A stretch of DNA of 64,000 nt from Nephrocerus scutellatus (Eukaryota > Arthropoda > Insecta > Diptera > Pipunculidae). A model generated the notes under the pieces. The model had not been told where the DNA came from, did no database searches, and saw only the letters and a program-made list of their open reading frames with translations. Location of the stretch: positions 60,938,832-61,002,831 of the forward strand of contig OX352761.1 in NCBI GenBank assembly GCA_947095585.1, written 5' to 3'. A program made the position numbers and the translations under genes. Shown one piece after another: positions 20,425 to 31,935 of the stretch (position 1 is its first letter; every line of letters starts with the position of its first letter).

Positions 20425-21661
20425 GAGCTATTTCTTGTTTTGGCAAGGGCCTGCCGGAAAACTGAGCATGAACTTGACCCGGGTACGTGTTTAAGATTTT
20501 TATTATCGACTCCCTGCTCCGCACAAAGGAAACATTTCGGTTCTAAGTGACAGTCCTTCTTCAGGTGACCTTTTTCACCGCATTGGATGCAGATGCCTTG
20601 TTTCTTTCTATCGGGCCCTCTGCAGTTGGCCTGGTGATGCCCGAAGCCAAAGCAGGCGAAGCATCTCGGAACTGTATTTCTCCGCAGTATTCTGCAGTAC
20701 ACCCATCCTATTTTTAATCGAGCTATTTCAAGGAGTTCGAAGGCTTCACGAGCTCCGATCTCCACGAATGCCAACTTCTGTTCTATGGAGTTAGTCTTGC
20801 TAAGTGTGACTTTAAGATCCACGTTAAAGTTTTTCAAGGATCTTTGTATTGCCTCCTTTACTTCGGCTTCTGAAGTAAGGCAAACGAGGTCTTTAAGTAC
20901 CAAGGTAGTTTTTGTTCCAGGTTCCTTACTGTAGCATCTTCTCCAAGAGCGTCTCTCAAAGCATCGCAGAACTTGGCCTTGTTGTTATTCCCTGGCTCTA
21001 ATTCCAGGAGGACGTCACCTGATCTTGTTCGTCGTACAGCTTTTATTTGTGTCTGGGACTCTTCTACGCTTACGGTGTTCCGGAACTCGCTAAGTACCTG
21101 TGCTGCCTGTTGGTCGTGGCCTTCATCCTAGAGAGAATTGATTTGAACTTTTTTAGTTCGATGTCTTCCTTTTCAATAAAATCTTCTGTTAAAACCGTCC
21201 TAGGGGGGAGTAATCCGGGGGCGGTAAGTGGTGTTGGTGTATACTCTATCGTCCGTCCATTGCTTCGGTTGATATTCCTCCCTCCTCCCCGCTTTTTGTC
21301 GACCCTCTCTTTTGATTGTAGATCGCTGGCTCCAACGGTAGGCAATGGAGAATCTCTCCCCACTGTTCTTAGCGTCATAATCTTCTTCGGTGATCGTAGC
21401 ATTTTGCTATTTCTTCCGTACACCACACTTTCCAAGGGCTTATCGCCTCCCCTCCGCCATGTTGCTTGTAGTCATATCTGCTACAACCGCCAAGTTCACC
21501 ACGGTTGTAACATTGCAGTAGCTGGATCTCGACGAATGGGAGCCTGCTTGCACACTTCCTAAAGCCGCCGGCACTGGGGTTTCGAATCCCTGCACCGTAA
21601 TATTTTCTCCTTCTTGAACTTCTATGCTGGTTTTTCTGTCTGGGGGTCCTTCCCTTAGCAT
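20415..21661 (-). pseudogene. R1 ORF1: nucleic-acid-binding protein with zinc knuckles
   Basis: Three pieces in different frames: 21440-21661, 21070-21435 (Arg/Lys-rich, coiled at its end) and 20415-20903. The last has CFACFGFGHHQANC, CIQCGEKGHLKKDC and a third CFLC knuckle, as in R1-clade ORF1. The end overlaps the start of ORF2. It should coat R1 RNA. Confidence 0.82.
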
Positions 21662-21883
21662 TTTAGACCTACTGCCAGGTGGTAGGCAGCCGCTCCTAAC
21701 CTGGAGGACAGACGCTGACCAAGAAGCCGTCCAATGTGAGTCCGTCGCGCTTGGATTTGTGTTCTAGTTTTGGTCCGCGGGTGGTATTTTATTTCCCACC
21801 TACCCTCCGATAGATCGGTTGGGGCATTCCCCTATCCGCCACCTGGGGACGCGCCTGATGGAAGACTAGAAACTCCATACGGG
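21662..21883 (-). other. R1 5' UTR
   Basis: Non-coding stretch between ORF1 and the right target duplication; expected to hold the internal promoter, though no motif stands out. Confidence 0.5.
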
Positions 21884-21901
21884 AATAGGGAAAATAATTA
21901 T
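21884..21901. repeat. 18-bp target-site duplication of R1 (right copy)
   Basis: AATAGGGAAAATAATTAT, identical to 8997-9014. Confidence 0.95.
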
Positions 21902-22177
21902 AACAACAAAAACAATAATAATAATTGGCAACCAAAAACGTACGTGCCAAACAATCAAAACAATTACCAAAGACCAAATAATAACAATTATAACAGAAAC
22001 TATAACCCCAACAACTATAGACAACAACCCCAAAAATTTAAACCTATGGATGTAGATCCTACATCTTCTCAAATCAAACGAATACCAAAAGCTAATTATG
22101 CGGAAGATACAGAAGGTAATACAAATTTTCGGTATGCAGTCTCGGAACAAGAAGCGGAATGCCCTTTATTAAATTAA
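21902..22177 (+). pseudogene. E1 gag C-terminus (Asn-rich nucleocapsid region)
   Basis: In-frame continuation of the gag piece ending at 9014. Almost wholly Asn, Tyr, Gln and Pro, then KFKPMDVDPTSS. It has no CCHC knuckles, as in 17.6/297-type Gag. Stop near 22175. Confidence 0.78.
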
Positions 22178-23140
22178 AAAAAAAGACAAACAACTTTTAG
22201 AATGCTCATTGATACAGGAGCAGCTAATAGCATTCTCAGAGAAGAAGATGCTCCAAAGAAATTTCTTAAAATAAGAAGAAATCAATTACAAAAATAAAAT
22301 TTTAAAGTTGAACGGTAATAGCATACCTTCTTCTTAAACAGAAATTAAGAAGAAGAATATGAAAGTACAATCAATTATAATATTTCACCTCTTAATAAAA
22401 TTATTGATCATTCTTTTACAAATGAACTTAGGACTGAGCATTTGAACTCAGAAGAAAAAAAATACCTTAATAAAATTATTTAAAACTCACAAAAATTCGT
22501 TTTACCATAAAGGTGACGATTTAAGTTTCAGCAACCACGAAAAACACAACATACCTACGAAAATACTTCCGCTATATATACAAGAATATACAGATATCCT
22601 GAAATCCACAAAAAAGAAGTGGATAAGCAAATAAAAGATTTTTTCAAATAGAAGTTGATGATAAAGATAGAGAAAAAAACAGCATTTAGTACATTAACTG
22701 GGCACTATGAGTTTTTACGAATGCCATTCGGTTTAAAGAATGCACCCGCAACCTTTCAAAGACTCATGAATGAAGTCTTGAAAGACTACATAGAAAAAAT
22801 ATGCTACATTTATTTAGATGATATCATAATATTTTCCTCTAGCCTACAAGAACATATGGATTCACTCCATAAAATCTTATTGACACTTAAGAACGCAAAT
22901 CTTAAAGTGTCATTAAACAAATCTGAATTTCTACGTAAAGAAACATAATTTTTAGGGCATGTAGTAACTCCAAATGGTGTAAAACCAAACCCAAAGAAAA
23001 TAGAAACTATAAAGAATTTTCCTATCCCAAAAACAGTAAAAGAAATCAAAAGATTTCTAGGTTTAACAGGGTACTACAGAAAATGTATAGATGACTATGA
23101 AAAATTAATTAAACCTTTAACTTTATGCCTAAAGAAAGAT
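22178..23140 (+). pseudogene. E1 pol: protease and reverse transcriptase
   Basis: Protease motif MLIDTGAANSILREED around 22203-22250, followed by several frame changes. RT is readable from 22655: [43 protein letters not shown], and after a stop at 22948 FLGHVVTPNGVKPNPKKIE, KRFLGLTGYYRK. The finger part before 22655 is badly worn. Confidence 0.82.
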
Positions 23141-24200
23141 AGTAAAATTAATTTAAAGGATCAAGATTACAAAGAATCCTTTCATAAATTAAAATCGTTA
23201 ATGACAAATGATTTAATAAATAGACACCCAGACTTTTCAAAAGGATTTACACTAACAACTGATGTAAGCAGTTTTGCATTGTATTAAGTCAATCTCATGG
23301 TCCCCTTTGTTTCGCTTCACGCACATTAAACAAACATTAGTGCCAATATAGCACAATAGAAAAGGAATTATTAGCCATTGTCTGGGCTACCGCTTAATTC
23401 CGACGGAAGAAAGTTCGTCATTACCTATGACTGACCACAGGTCATTAGTATAGCTTAGCAATTTAAAAGAACCAAACAGCAAATTACAACACTGGAAAAT
23501 CAAACTCGAAGAGTACGATTTTGAGATACAATATATTCAGGGAAAAGAGAATAATGTGGCTGACGTCCTATCTCGAGTAAAAATAAATATGCTACAACAA
23601 AATTACTTAGCAACCATCCACAGTGCTGAATCAGATAGTTCACATCTTATTCCTATTAGTGAAAAACCGGTTAATTTATTTAATCGACAAATAATACTTG
23701 AAATCAATGAAAATGATCGTCAAGAAATTTTGTATCCACATGTTGGAAAAAGAAGAATAATATTTAGTAAAAAAGAATACAAAGAGAAAGATTTTTTAGA
23801 AATAATAAAAGAAGTGGACACTACAATGATAAATTCTATATATGTTAAAGATGATGAAATATTTAACAACTTCCAAAAAATGAAATTAGGTAAGAAAAAT
23901 ATTTTATATCGTAGCACAAAACTTTTAAATGACATTAACGCAATCGAAGCTGATGAGCTTATCCACAATATACACAAAAAATATAATCATATAAGAATAG
24001 AAAAAGTTTATTTAGAGATATCCAAAGAAAATTATATACCCAATCTAAAACTCATGATATATAAAGTTTTAAATAATTGTGCAATATGCCTGACAAAAGT
24101 TGATAGAAATCCTGTTAAACTACCATTTGAGAAGACACCCACACCAACAGGACCCAGGCAGCATTACCACATTTTTAAAAAAAAAGAAGAAATATGTTAC
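23141..24200 (+). pseudogene. E1 pol: RNase H remnant and integrase N-terminus
   Basis: 23240-23560 holds decayed RNase H pieces (FTLTTDVSSFAL, STIEKELLAIVW, GKENNVADVLSR). From 23556 an open stretch covers the integrase N-terminus: H...H and NNCAICLTKVDRNP (HHCC finger), then KTPTPTGP. Just after 24180 a poly-A slip ends the frame, and the DDE core and 3' LTR are absent because E2 sequence begins. Confidence 0.8.
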
Positions 24201-24239
24201 ATGTGTAGAAGTTATGTTTCCGTGTCCGAAAACGGTTAA

Positions 24240-24705
24240 AAAAATAAGAACAGGTTTTTTCTTTTAATTTTAATGCGCGGCGCGTCCGCGTTTCTTTATT
24301 GCTAAAATCGAATTCAACTACATTACATTCTTTACTTAACATTACACCTAAAGAATAACTTAATTGCTATACGGAAGTTATTGCAATAATTAATTGTTTG
24401 AGTCAGCTACGTAAACCTGATCTACTTTGTTGATTTGGAAATTGCAGGTAAAAGAAAAGAATTGCGTCAATCAAGAATTGCGACAATTAAGTGGAAAGTG
24501 AAATAACGAAAAAGTTGAGTTGCGCAACCGTTTGCGCGTGTGCTAAGTGTGTCAACTGTATGTTTGTAAAGTAAGTTAACGTTTTGTGCTTCGTTAATGT
24601 TTTATGCTGAATTGCGCAATCGTGTGCGCGTGTGTCAATTGTAATTTTGTAAAATAATTTAATATTTTATGTGTTAACTGAAAGTAAATGATTTATGTGT
24701 TAACT
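24240..24705 (-). repeat. E2 3' LTR (left limit approximate)
   Basis: On the minus strand it starts AGTTAACACATAAATC at 24705, right after the polypurine tract. Its end near 24240 is placed where E1 stops; no second LTR copy exists for comparison. Confidence 0.6.
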
Positions 24706-24716
24706 CCTCCCCCTTA
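24706..24716 (-). other. E2 polypurine tract
   Basis: Plus strand CTCCTCCCCCTT gives a minus-strand AAGGGGGAGGAG run directly before the LTR start. Confidence 0.75.
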
Positions 24717-26130
24717 AAAAACGATTGTCCCCAATCGTTAAAAGTATGAAGGTCGTTAATTTTTACTTGCGGGTTTCGAGTTATTGGCGGTTTTATTGGT
24801 GCTTGCATTTGTTCAAAATTGGATTAGTTGTTTGAAAAATAATCTTCTCCTTTCTTCGAATGCAAAATTTCAGTAAGAGTAAGCAAATTGCTAGTAGGGT
24901 AAATAGGGAAATATTTAAATATTTATTAAGCGTAGCGTCTGACTTAAGCAAGTGAATTTTCCTAGTATTATTAATGTTCAATTGATAATTATATTTTAAT
25001 TATAATTGTTGGAATATGTTTGGCGCCTCCGGCACTAATAAACTATACAAAACACTTCTGAAACTTATGATGCAATATATCGCTTAAATGTTTTTATTAT
25101 TTAATAACAACTGAACTTGTTTCTATCCTTTAACAATTTTTATTTAAAATAACAAAATAATTATTTTCTCGAGAAAGAAAATGGTGTGATAGTAGTTACT
25201 GACTGGCGAAAAAAGAACAAAGACAATTATTGTCAATGCGGCAAGTTGCGCTGCGGGCGCTGATAGGTCTGTTCAATTGGATCAGCTACAGGTCTGTTCA
25301 ATGAAATCGGCTACATATGGTACCCATCAGAAATTGAACAGGATGAGTCTAAAACTTTAAGAAGTGGGGAATGCAAAGTTCATTGGAAATATCGGTCAAT
25401 TGACTTTTCTTACATAATTGTATTCCGTTAATTATATTACAATTACCAAAACAATTTTTATTGTATTTTAAAACTTCATTATATTTGAGCTTTATGACTT
25501 TGTTTCCCTTTTTAACAGGTTTATGACCATACTAATATAATTCTCCTTGCTGGTTAGCGGGATTTCGTCACCATATAATAAGGTAGTGCCGTTATACAGA
25601 ATATTAATATCGGCAAAACTAAGGGCTTCTTCTTCTTTCGGAGTATATAAAATGTTTTCTTCTTCGAGTCTGCTATGGAATTTATTACATTGTTTTTTGC
25701 CCATTGTATTGCGTTTTTTACATCTTTTAGTTCGTCTTTAACTAGACTAATTTTCGTTTGTAAATGTAGTGCCTCGTTGTTTGTTATTATTTATGTTATT
25801 TTCATTTAGGATACTCTTAACCAGTTCGAAATCATCGTGGTCCGGTGTACCGGCAATAAATTTCCAAGCTGTTCCGAGCATATTAATTGACCTTTTTTGC
25901 GGAAATTCGGAATTGGTTCTATTGTGTCGAGGAACTCGGGGAAAGCTTTGTTCCTAACCGCTGCAGGATTGTATTTTTCAATTGGTTGACGATTTTTATT
26001 GTGGTTTTTTATGTCAGTGGCTTGTTTGTCTATGAGTCTCTGTACTTTGGTTTGTCGTGCTTTTTCGATGGTTTCAGGGTCTGTGTTAATTTTTCGTCCG
26101 TACGTCTAGGGGCTTCTTTCCTGTTGTGCT
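24717..26130 (-). pseudogene. E2 env remnants
   Basis: Between integrase and the LTR, where errantiviruses keep env. 24793-24981 (minus) has a hydrophobic segment, LFTLLAICLLLLKFCIRRKE, with a basic tail, as at the C-terminus of a membrane fusion protein. 25492-25704 has another open piece (LEEENILYTPKEEEALSFAD). The rest is broken by stops and frameshifts; no signal peptide or fusion peptide could be made out. Confidence 0.5.
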
Positions 26131-26480
26131 ATGAATGGAAAAGTTATATTAATATAACGCTCTCTCTAAGAGTTCTGAGAATGTCCTATTAGTACCTTCG
26201 GTTTTTAGAAAACGCATAATCTCTGTAAGGGTGGAATGGAACCGTTCTACTTGCCCATTCACGGAGCTCGTGTATGGTGGGGATGTGAATATTTTTATAC
26301 CTAGTTGATCTTTTATCATAAAGGTAATTTTGGCAGAGTTGAAGGTTTTCTCATTATCGAATATTACCATTTCTGGCACACCGAATATAAAAAGGATTTC
26401 TCGAAGGGGTTCATTTATGTCCTCCCTGGCTCTTGAATTGATAATTCTACCTTGGGCATATTTCAAAAATTTCTCTATTG
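26131..26480 (-). pseudogene. E2 integrase core fragment
   Basis: Minus 26149-26466: FGVPEMVIFDNEKTFNSAK carries the second catalytic Asp (VIFDN), and PPYTSSVNGQVERFHSTLTE carries the Glu. The first Asp and the zinc finger are not present in this piece; 26481-26740 holds only traces. Confidence 0.8.
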
Positions 26481-26740
26481 CTGTAAGTACAAGTTTGTTC
26501 TGTTTGTTCTGTTCTGTAGATGTCTATGTGGACGATTTGGCCAGGGAACTTTGGAATGGGGGTTTCGTTGGGTGTCGGTCGTATTTGTTAAGTTTGCAAG
26601 TTAAGCACTATTTCACAATTCTGTTAATTTTGTTGTTCATGCTGGGAAAATAGTATTTTTCTAGTATTTGGGTCTTGTTTTCTTTAGCGTTTCTGTGTGC
26701 TCTTGTATGCGTTTCTATAATAATTCCCTCCTGTTGTTTT

Positions 26741-27222
26741 TCATGCTTCCACCTGAAGCTGCGTGAACCTAATCTTATACTTTGCGAAATTGTCTGGGAA
26801 GATTTCTTGGATTTTTTCCAACAGAGGTTCTGAAGCTTTGATGCCGTTTATGACGGACGGATTTAGGTTTTTTTTTTTAGAAGCGACACGAGTTTTTTTT
26901 GGGGTGTATTCATTTTCTGCAATAGTATGCCGGTGTATTGTAGGGAAAACGATTTCGAATTTATGTCCCGATGCTGAGTCTGTATTTAGAATGATTTGAT
27001 TCTTGAAAACGTTTAAGTCACGAAGGATGTCGTCTAATGCACGCTGAAATATCGAGGGTGCGTTCTTTAAGCCAAATGGCAAACGTGTAAACTCATACTT
27101 TCCATTTTTTATGGAAAATGAGGTTTTTTCCACATCAGTGACCTTAAGTGGGATCTGGTGGAAACCGCTTTTGAGGTCGAGCACTGAAAAAAAACTTGCT
27201 ATTATCTAGCATTGACAGGACG
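26741..27222 (-). pseudogene. E2 reverse transcriptase palm with internal deletion
   Basis: MLDLKSGFHQIPLKVTD, KTSFSIKNGKYEFTRLPFGL and KNAPSIFQRALDDILRD are RT. Immediately after, near 27010, the frame jumps to a segment that belongs past RNase H (HKFEIVFPTIHRHTI, then FPDNFAKYKIR). The YxDD box, connection and RNase H are thus deleted. Confidence 0.8.
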
Positions 27223-28329
27223 TCAGCTATCTCTGGGATAGGGTATCTTTTCGGATATTGTCAGTGAATTTAATTTCCTATAATCGACTACCATTCTATA
27301 TTCTTTATTCCCTTTGGAGTCTGGTTTTTTATCTACGATCCATACCGGGGAGTTATAGGGTGAGCGCGATGGTCGTATTATGCCGTCGCTTAGGAGTTTA
27401 CTGATTTGTTGTTCTACTTCATTTTTGAGTGCGGCCGGATATGGGTAAAATTTGCTATAAACGGGAGTGTTTGTTGAGGTTCGGATATCTCCGATGACCT
27501 TTGTGGTGTATGTGAGTTTTTCTTCAGCTTCTGAAAAAAGTTTTGGGAATTGTTTGACTAAGGCGTTTACAGTTTCCTTCTGATTTTCTGTCATTTGTTC
27601 GTCATTTAATTCGATGGAATTTATGCTTTGATTATTAAGTTGTTTAAGTCGGATTTTAGTTTGGCTGCGAATGGACATGAAATTTTTATTAGTATGAATA
27701 ACTGCATCCAAGTCTTTTAGGCTATCATTCCATTTAAGGGTAGGCATATTGTAAAATTTGAGTTTGTCATCTAAATTGTATAAGTTAATATAGGTGTGGG
27801 ACTGAATTTTTATGTCGCATGCAACTGATTTTGGAAAAAATGGAGTGTCGTTTGGAATCACTTTTTTCGCTAGGCTCCGCTGAATATAATTTTTACTAGA
27901 GCCCGTATCTACTAAAAATTTTAACACTTCTCCGCTCTTCGTCTGGCATTCGAAATATGGAAGCGAAGGGTATTCTAAAAAATTCCCTAAAATTCCATGG
28001 AAGGATTTAAGGGTAGGAATAATGTAAAATTTGAGTTTGTCATCTAAATTGAATAAGTTAATATAGGTGTGGGATTGAATTTTTATGTCGCCTGCAACTG
28101 ATTTTGCAAAAAATGGAGTGTCGTTTGGAATCACTTTTTTCGCTAGGTTCGGCTGAATATAATTTTTGCTAGAGCCCGTATCTACTAAAAATTTTAACAC
28201 TTCTCCGCTCTTCGTTTGGCATTCGAAATGTGGAAGCGAAGAGTATTCTAAAAAATCTATGTCACTTAGTACTAATTCTGTTTCTTCGTTCATATCTTCC
28301 GATTCTATGGAGTCGATGTACTCTGCCAA
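27223..28329 (-). pseudogene. E2 protease (tandem duplicate) and RT N-terminus
   Basis: 368-codon minus frame. Two copies of an aspartic protease unit about 91 residues apart, each with FLVDTGSSKNYIQ and HTYINL, then a linker and the RT start: YSKFYPYPAALKNEVEQQIS, GIIRPSRSPYNSPVWIVDKK, EYRMVVDYRKLN. Retroviral-type proteases act as homodimers, so two units in one chain would be a fused dimer; this is inference. A frameshift follows the RT start. Confidence 0.85.
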
Positions 28330-28916
28330 TGTCAGGTCATAATCGTAATGTTATTCATAAGTGTCGTGGCCGTCTGCGTCAATATGGAACACACGTTGAT
28401 TTTTTGTGGGTTGGATATTTTGTTGTGAAGGTGGCTGGGGTGGCCTTTTCCCTAAGAATTGGTTTGCATAAGGTCTATTTGTGTAATTTATTCGTTGAAA
28501 ACGGATGCTTGTGTCAATCTCCATTGGTTCTGGAGGTGATAATGGCTTAGGAGCTATTGGTCTTGGTGGGGGTTGTCTTTGTTGGATATTGTTTATCGGT
28601 ATTTGTCCGTTGTTGATTACAGGTCTTAGATGAGTAGTGAAGTTTTGGGGACGTGGTACATCAGCTAATTGAGGATAGAAAGCCTGTCTATATCTCTGGT
28701 TATAAGGGCTTTTTTGTGGTAAAGGTGGCGGTGTATTGGAAAATTGCCTCCTGGCTACAGATTTATTTTGATTCTGTGCGTGATGAGCTCGGAATTTTTG
28801 ATTCTCAAGCTTTAAGCAGTGATGAAGGGCTTGGGGTAAGTCTGCATGCTCTCTCATACCGAGTAACCTTGGTAGATCTCCATTGAGGCCTCTGATAAAG
28901 GTACCTAATGCTTGTT
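28330..28916 (-). pseudogene. E2 gag C-terminal part
   Basis: Minus 28351-28857: helical start (ADLPQALHHCLKLENQK), then Pro/Gln/Asn-rich, ending MEIDTSIRFQRINYTNRPYA. Truncated at its 5' side at 28916. Frame break before the protease frame. Confidence 0.7.
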
Positions 28917-29165
28917 AAGTATTATAAACAAATCGCTATTTAAATGTAAACGATACAGGGTTTATCGTCCGCAGTCGGAATGCACAGAGGTTATCGTCCG
29001 CAGTAAAAATGCCGCGTGTTAAGTATTATAAAAAAATCGCTATTTTTTGTCCGCAGTCAAAATGCTGCGTTAGCAATTAAGCAGTATAAAAAGGGATCGC
29101 TTGATCTCAATTAATTCAGTCTTTAAGCAGTCACCACTTATAGCTGACGATTTACCCCCACCAGT
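28917..29165 (+). promoter_or_regulatory. E3 upstream/promoter region with short repeats
   Basis: GTTAAGTATTATAAA occurs at 28916 and 29020; GTCCGCAGT occurs three times (near 28969, 28999, 29039). AGTATAAAAAGGGATCGC near 29086 is a TATA box, with an initiator-like TTCAGTCTTTAAGCAG downstream. 29086-29163 closely matches the E1 LTR (2170-2240). Confidence 0.6.
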
Positions 29166-30191
29166 GATAAATCTCAACTCGTTTACGGTCAAGCAGTTGC
29201 AGGCATTCTTACGGGAATAAGAACTGTCGTATCGCTACGCTACGTTAAGACAGACTTAGTAGAACGCATATGCACGAAATTTGGGTCAATAGAAGTGAAC
29301 GACGTGTTATCGGTTGTGAAAAATGACGACGAATTTAACTCAGATCAGGAAAATCAGAACGACGAAGACAACGAAGAATACAAAGTACAAGAGCACGAGG
29401 TAAACGAGGACAGCAGAGCGCAAAGCGATAACGACGTCGACGCAGAGAGTAACACAGAAAACTACGAAGCAGAGAACTCAGAAGAAGTAAGCAGAATGTC
29501 AAGTAAGAATAATTTAATTTTTAAGGACATTGAAGAGTCGTTGGAAAAATTCTCCGGTGTAGAACGTCGCAATTATCAAGATTGGTTAAAGGAGTTTGAG
29601 GATATTGCATCCGCTTGCGTGTGGAATGATGTGCAAAGATATCTGTATGCGCGGCGTCTGTTAAAGGGTGCCGCCAAGTTAGCCGTCGAGGCAACAGGTG
29701 GAGTTAAGAATTCGTCTACGTTGAAAGACAAATTGGTGAAAGAGTTCGGGAGAAATCCATCGGCTTCTGAGATTCATCGATTGATGGAAAATAGGAATAG
29801 GAACACGACCGAAAGCTTGTTAGAGTATTTTTACATTATGACACAGATGGCTAACAAGGGCAAGGTAGATGAATCATCTACGGTTGAGTACATCATCAAT
29901 GGGATTCCGGACTCTGCAGCCAACAAACTAATACTATACGAGGTAGCAACGCTACATGAACTTAAGGGAAAACTGGAGTGCTACAAGAGGATGCAACGAA
30001 ACATGTCGAAACAAAGAGTGGAGTAAGCCGAGTTCCTCTTGTGGGGGACGTCCAGATGTTACAAATAAACGATGTCACAATTGCGGTTCCGTTGCACATT
30101 TCGCGCAGAATTGTCCTGATTAAGACAGTGGAAGGAAGTGCTTCAAGTGCAATCAGTTCGGACATATGTCCGCCAGTTGTCCGAGCAATGA
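29166..30191 (+). pseudogene. E3 Gag
   Basis: The N-terminus seems to be a SAP-like piece (FTVKQLQAFLRE) starting at ATA where ATG would be expected, broken by TAA near 29220. The main frame 29295-30026 has an acidic stretch, then a capsid region (FSGVERRNYQDWLKEFED, RLLKGAAKLAVEATGG, NGIPDSAANKLILYE). After a frameshift near 30026 come two CCHC knuckles (CHNCGSVAHFAQNC and CFKCNQFGHMSASC) with a TAA between them at about 30120. Two knuckles fit mag-type Gag. Confidence 0.82.
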
Positions 30192-31197
30192 CAGAAGGGA
30201 AGGTGCAACGTCAAGGGGTGTCAGCCGAATACAAAGACTTAACGCCGAAGATGGTCAGATACTCATAGGGATCGGGAACAAAAACTACTATGCCTACGTA
30301 GACAGTGGGAGTGACGTATCAGTCATGCACGCGTCCGTGCAAAAGGAGATTGGTTTCAGTATGACCGAGCAACCTGGAATGATGCTGAAAGGATTTGGCA
30401 ACGCACCGCATACAGCATTAGGATCTGGTGTACTGTCGTTGACGATCAACGCAAATCAATATGAAGTTAGATTCCAGGTCGTACGCGACAAGTGGATTCC
30501 AGATCAGATTCTTTTGGGTAAGGATTTTCTTGAAAACGCTGAGGTGGTAATCAACCAAGGCAAGATAGTTAGCATCCGGGATTTATGTAAAAAGGAAAAG
30601 CTCTCCAACAGTGTAAGTCTAGAAGAAAATGATATTTTAAGTATTGCAGTAACAAATCTGGAAGAGGACAATAATAAGAGTCCGTGCATAGGCAACGAAG
30701 ACTTCAAGGAACGAATTGAGAATGTCGTCGCATCATACTCACCTAGAAGGGTACAGCAATCTTGTGTAGAAATGAACTTAATACTGCAAGACGAAGTCCC
30801 GGTGTACCAAAAGGCGAGACGTCTGGCTGCTCCAGAAAAAGAAATTGTGAACCGGCAGATAGACGAGTGGTTGGAGGAAGGTATAATCCGACACAGCCGT
30901 TCGGACTTTGCTAGTCCTATAGTGTTGGTAAAGAAAAAAGATGGTAGCAGTCGTTTATGAGTAGATTATCGTAAGCTGAACACGAAGATGATCAAAGATC
31001 GCTATCCTCTGCCTGTTATGGAGGAGATAAAGAATTTACAACACTTGATCTACGAAATGGTTTTTTTTCACGTCAACGTAGCCGAAGATAGTAGAAAGCA
31101 CACATCTTTTGTAAGGCCGAACGGGCAGTATGAGTTTCTAAAAGTTCCCTTCGGCTTGTGAAACTCACCATCTGTTTTCCAGCGCTTCATCAACACT
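30192..31197 (+). pseudogene. E3 protease and RT N-terminal half
   Basis: Protease YAYVDSGSDVSVMH (DSG) and ILLGKDFLEN. RT: VYQKARRLAAPEKEIVNRQI, GIIRHSRSDFASPIVLVKKK, then TGA at 30958, VDYRKLN, KVPFGL followed by TGA at 31159, SPSVFQRFIN. A short loss before 31060 removes the palm motif around the first Asp. Confidence 0.82.
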
Positions 31198-31935
31198 GTG
31201 TTCCGTGATCTGATTCGACAGGATTACTTACTGCTATATTTTGATGACGTCATCATCGCTGCCAAAGATGAAGATGACATCTTTAGGAAGCTGACTAGAG
31301 TATTAAAGGTAGCCGAGGAAAACGGATTGTTCATCAAGTGGGGAAAGTGCAATTTCCTAAGTAAGAAGGTCGAATTCCTTGGTCATGTCGTCGAAGATGG
31401 GAACATCAAACCTTCAGTGGAAAAGTTGAAAGCAGTTAAACATTTTCCGAAGCCAGTGAACGTGAAACAGGTTCAACGTTTCTTAGGGCTGACCGGATTT
31501 TTCCGGAAGTTTATACCAAATTATGCCGGTCTGGCAAAACCATTGTCGAACTTGACGAAGAAAGATACTGTGTTCTTGTTTGGACTATATCAAAACACCG
31601 CGTTTGGCTGTCTTAAGGACATGTTATGCGGGGAGCCCGTGCTGAAACTATTCCAACCAGCATTCGAGACGGAGTTACATACTGATGCTAGCATGACAGG
31701 GTATGGAGGGGTGCTTCTACAGAAGCATGATACAGGTTTGCATCCGGTGTTCTACATAAGTTTCAAAGCAACGCCAGCAGATCAAAATTACACTAGCTAT
31801 GAACACGAGGTGTTGGCCGTTGTGAAATGTATCAAGAAGTTGAGAAGTTCTGCATCGGGACGGATCTGCCATGCGCCATGTAGATGCCCTAAGTCGCTAT
31901 CCGGCGTATTGAAAATGGCATCATTCCACGGATAA
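31198..31935 (+). pseudogene. E3 RT C-terminal half and RNase H start
   Basis: YFDDVIIAAKDEDD, FLGHVVEDGNIKPS, RFLGLTGFFRKFIPNY, then HTDASMTGYGGVLLQ and YTSYEHEVLAVV of RNase H. The remainder of RNase H is deleted; the frame runs into a shifted DALSRYPA-like motif. Confidence 0.85.

Larger units (their letters stand above)
9015..21883 (-). mobile_element. R1: R1-clade-like non-LTR retrotransposon, split by G1
   Basis: Reads right to left: 5' UTR (21883-21662), ORF1 with zinc knuckles, ORF2 with endonuclease and reverse transcriptase, 3' UTR and poly(A). It is flanked by an 18-bp target duplication. G1 lies inside its ORF2 near the C-terminus. Without G1 it is about 4.5 kb. Clade call rests on the three CCHC knuckles in ORF1, the order of domains and the ORF2 C-terminal region; R1/Waldo/RT1 relatives share these traits. 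Confidence 0.85.
6757..24200 (+). mobile_element. E1: errantivirus-like (17.6/297-type) LTR element, split by R1 and G1
   Basis: tRNA-Ser-like primer site, an errantivirus-type Gag, then PR-RT-RNase H-IN order across the break. The left part is 6757-9014, the right part 21884 to about 24200. The 3' LTR and integrase core are missing; the sequence runs into the oppositely oriented E2. Assignment to the 17.6/297 group rests on primer-site and protein style, not on a search. Confidence 0.8.
24240..28916 (-). mobile_element. E2: gypsy/errantivirus-like LTR element, 5' end lost
   Basis: Read right to left: gag end, duplicated protease, RT fingers/palm, a deletion, integrase core, env remnants, polypurine tract, 3' LTR. 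The putative LTR start AGTTAACA is like that of gypsy-type errantiviruses. There is no 5' LTR: gag stops at 28916 against the E3 upstream region. Confidence 0.8.

Noticed and set aside
21866..22150. Very hydrophobic minus-strand frame
   Set aside because: Antisense of the Asn-rich E1 gag (AAT/AAC codons read as Ile/Val).
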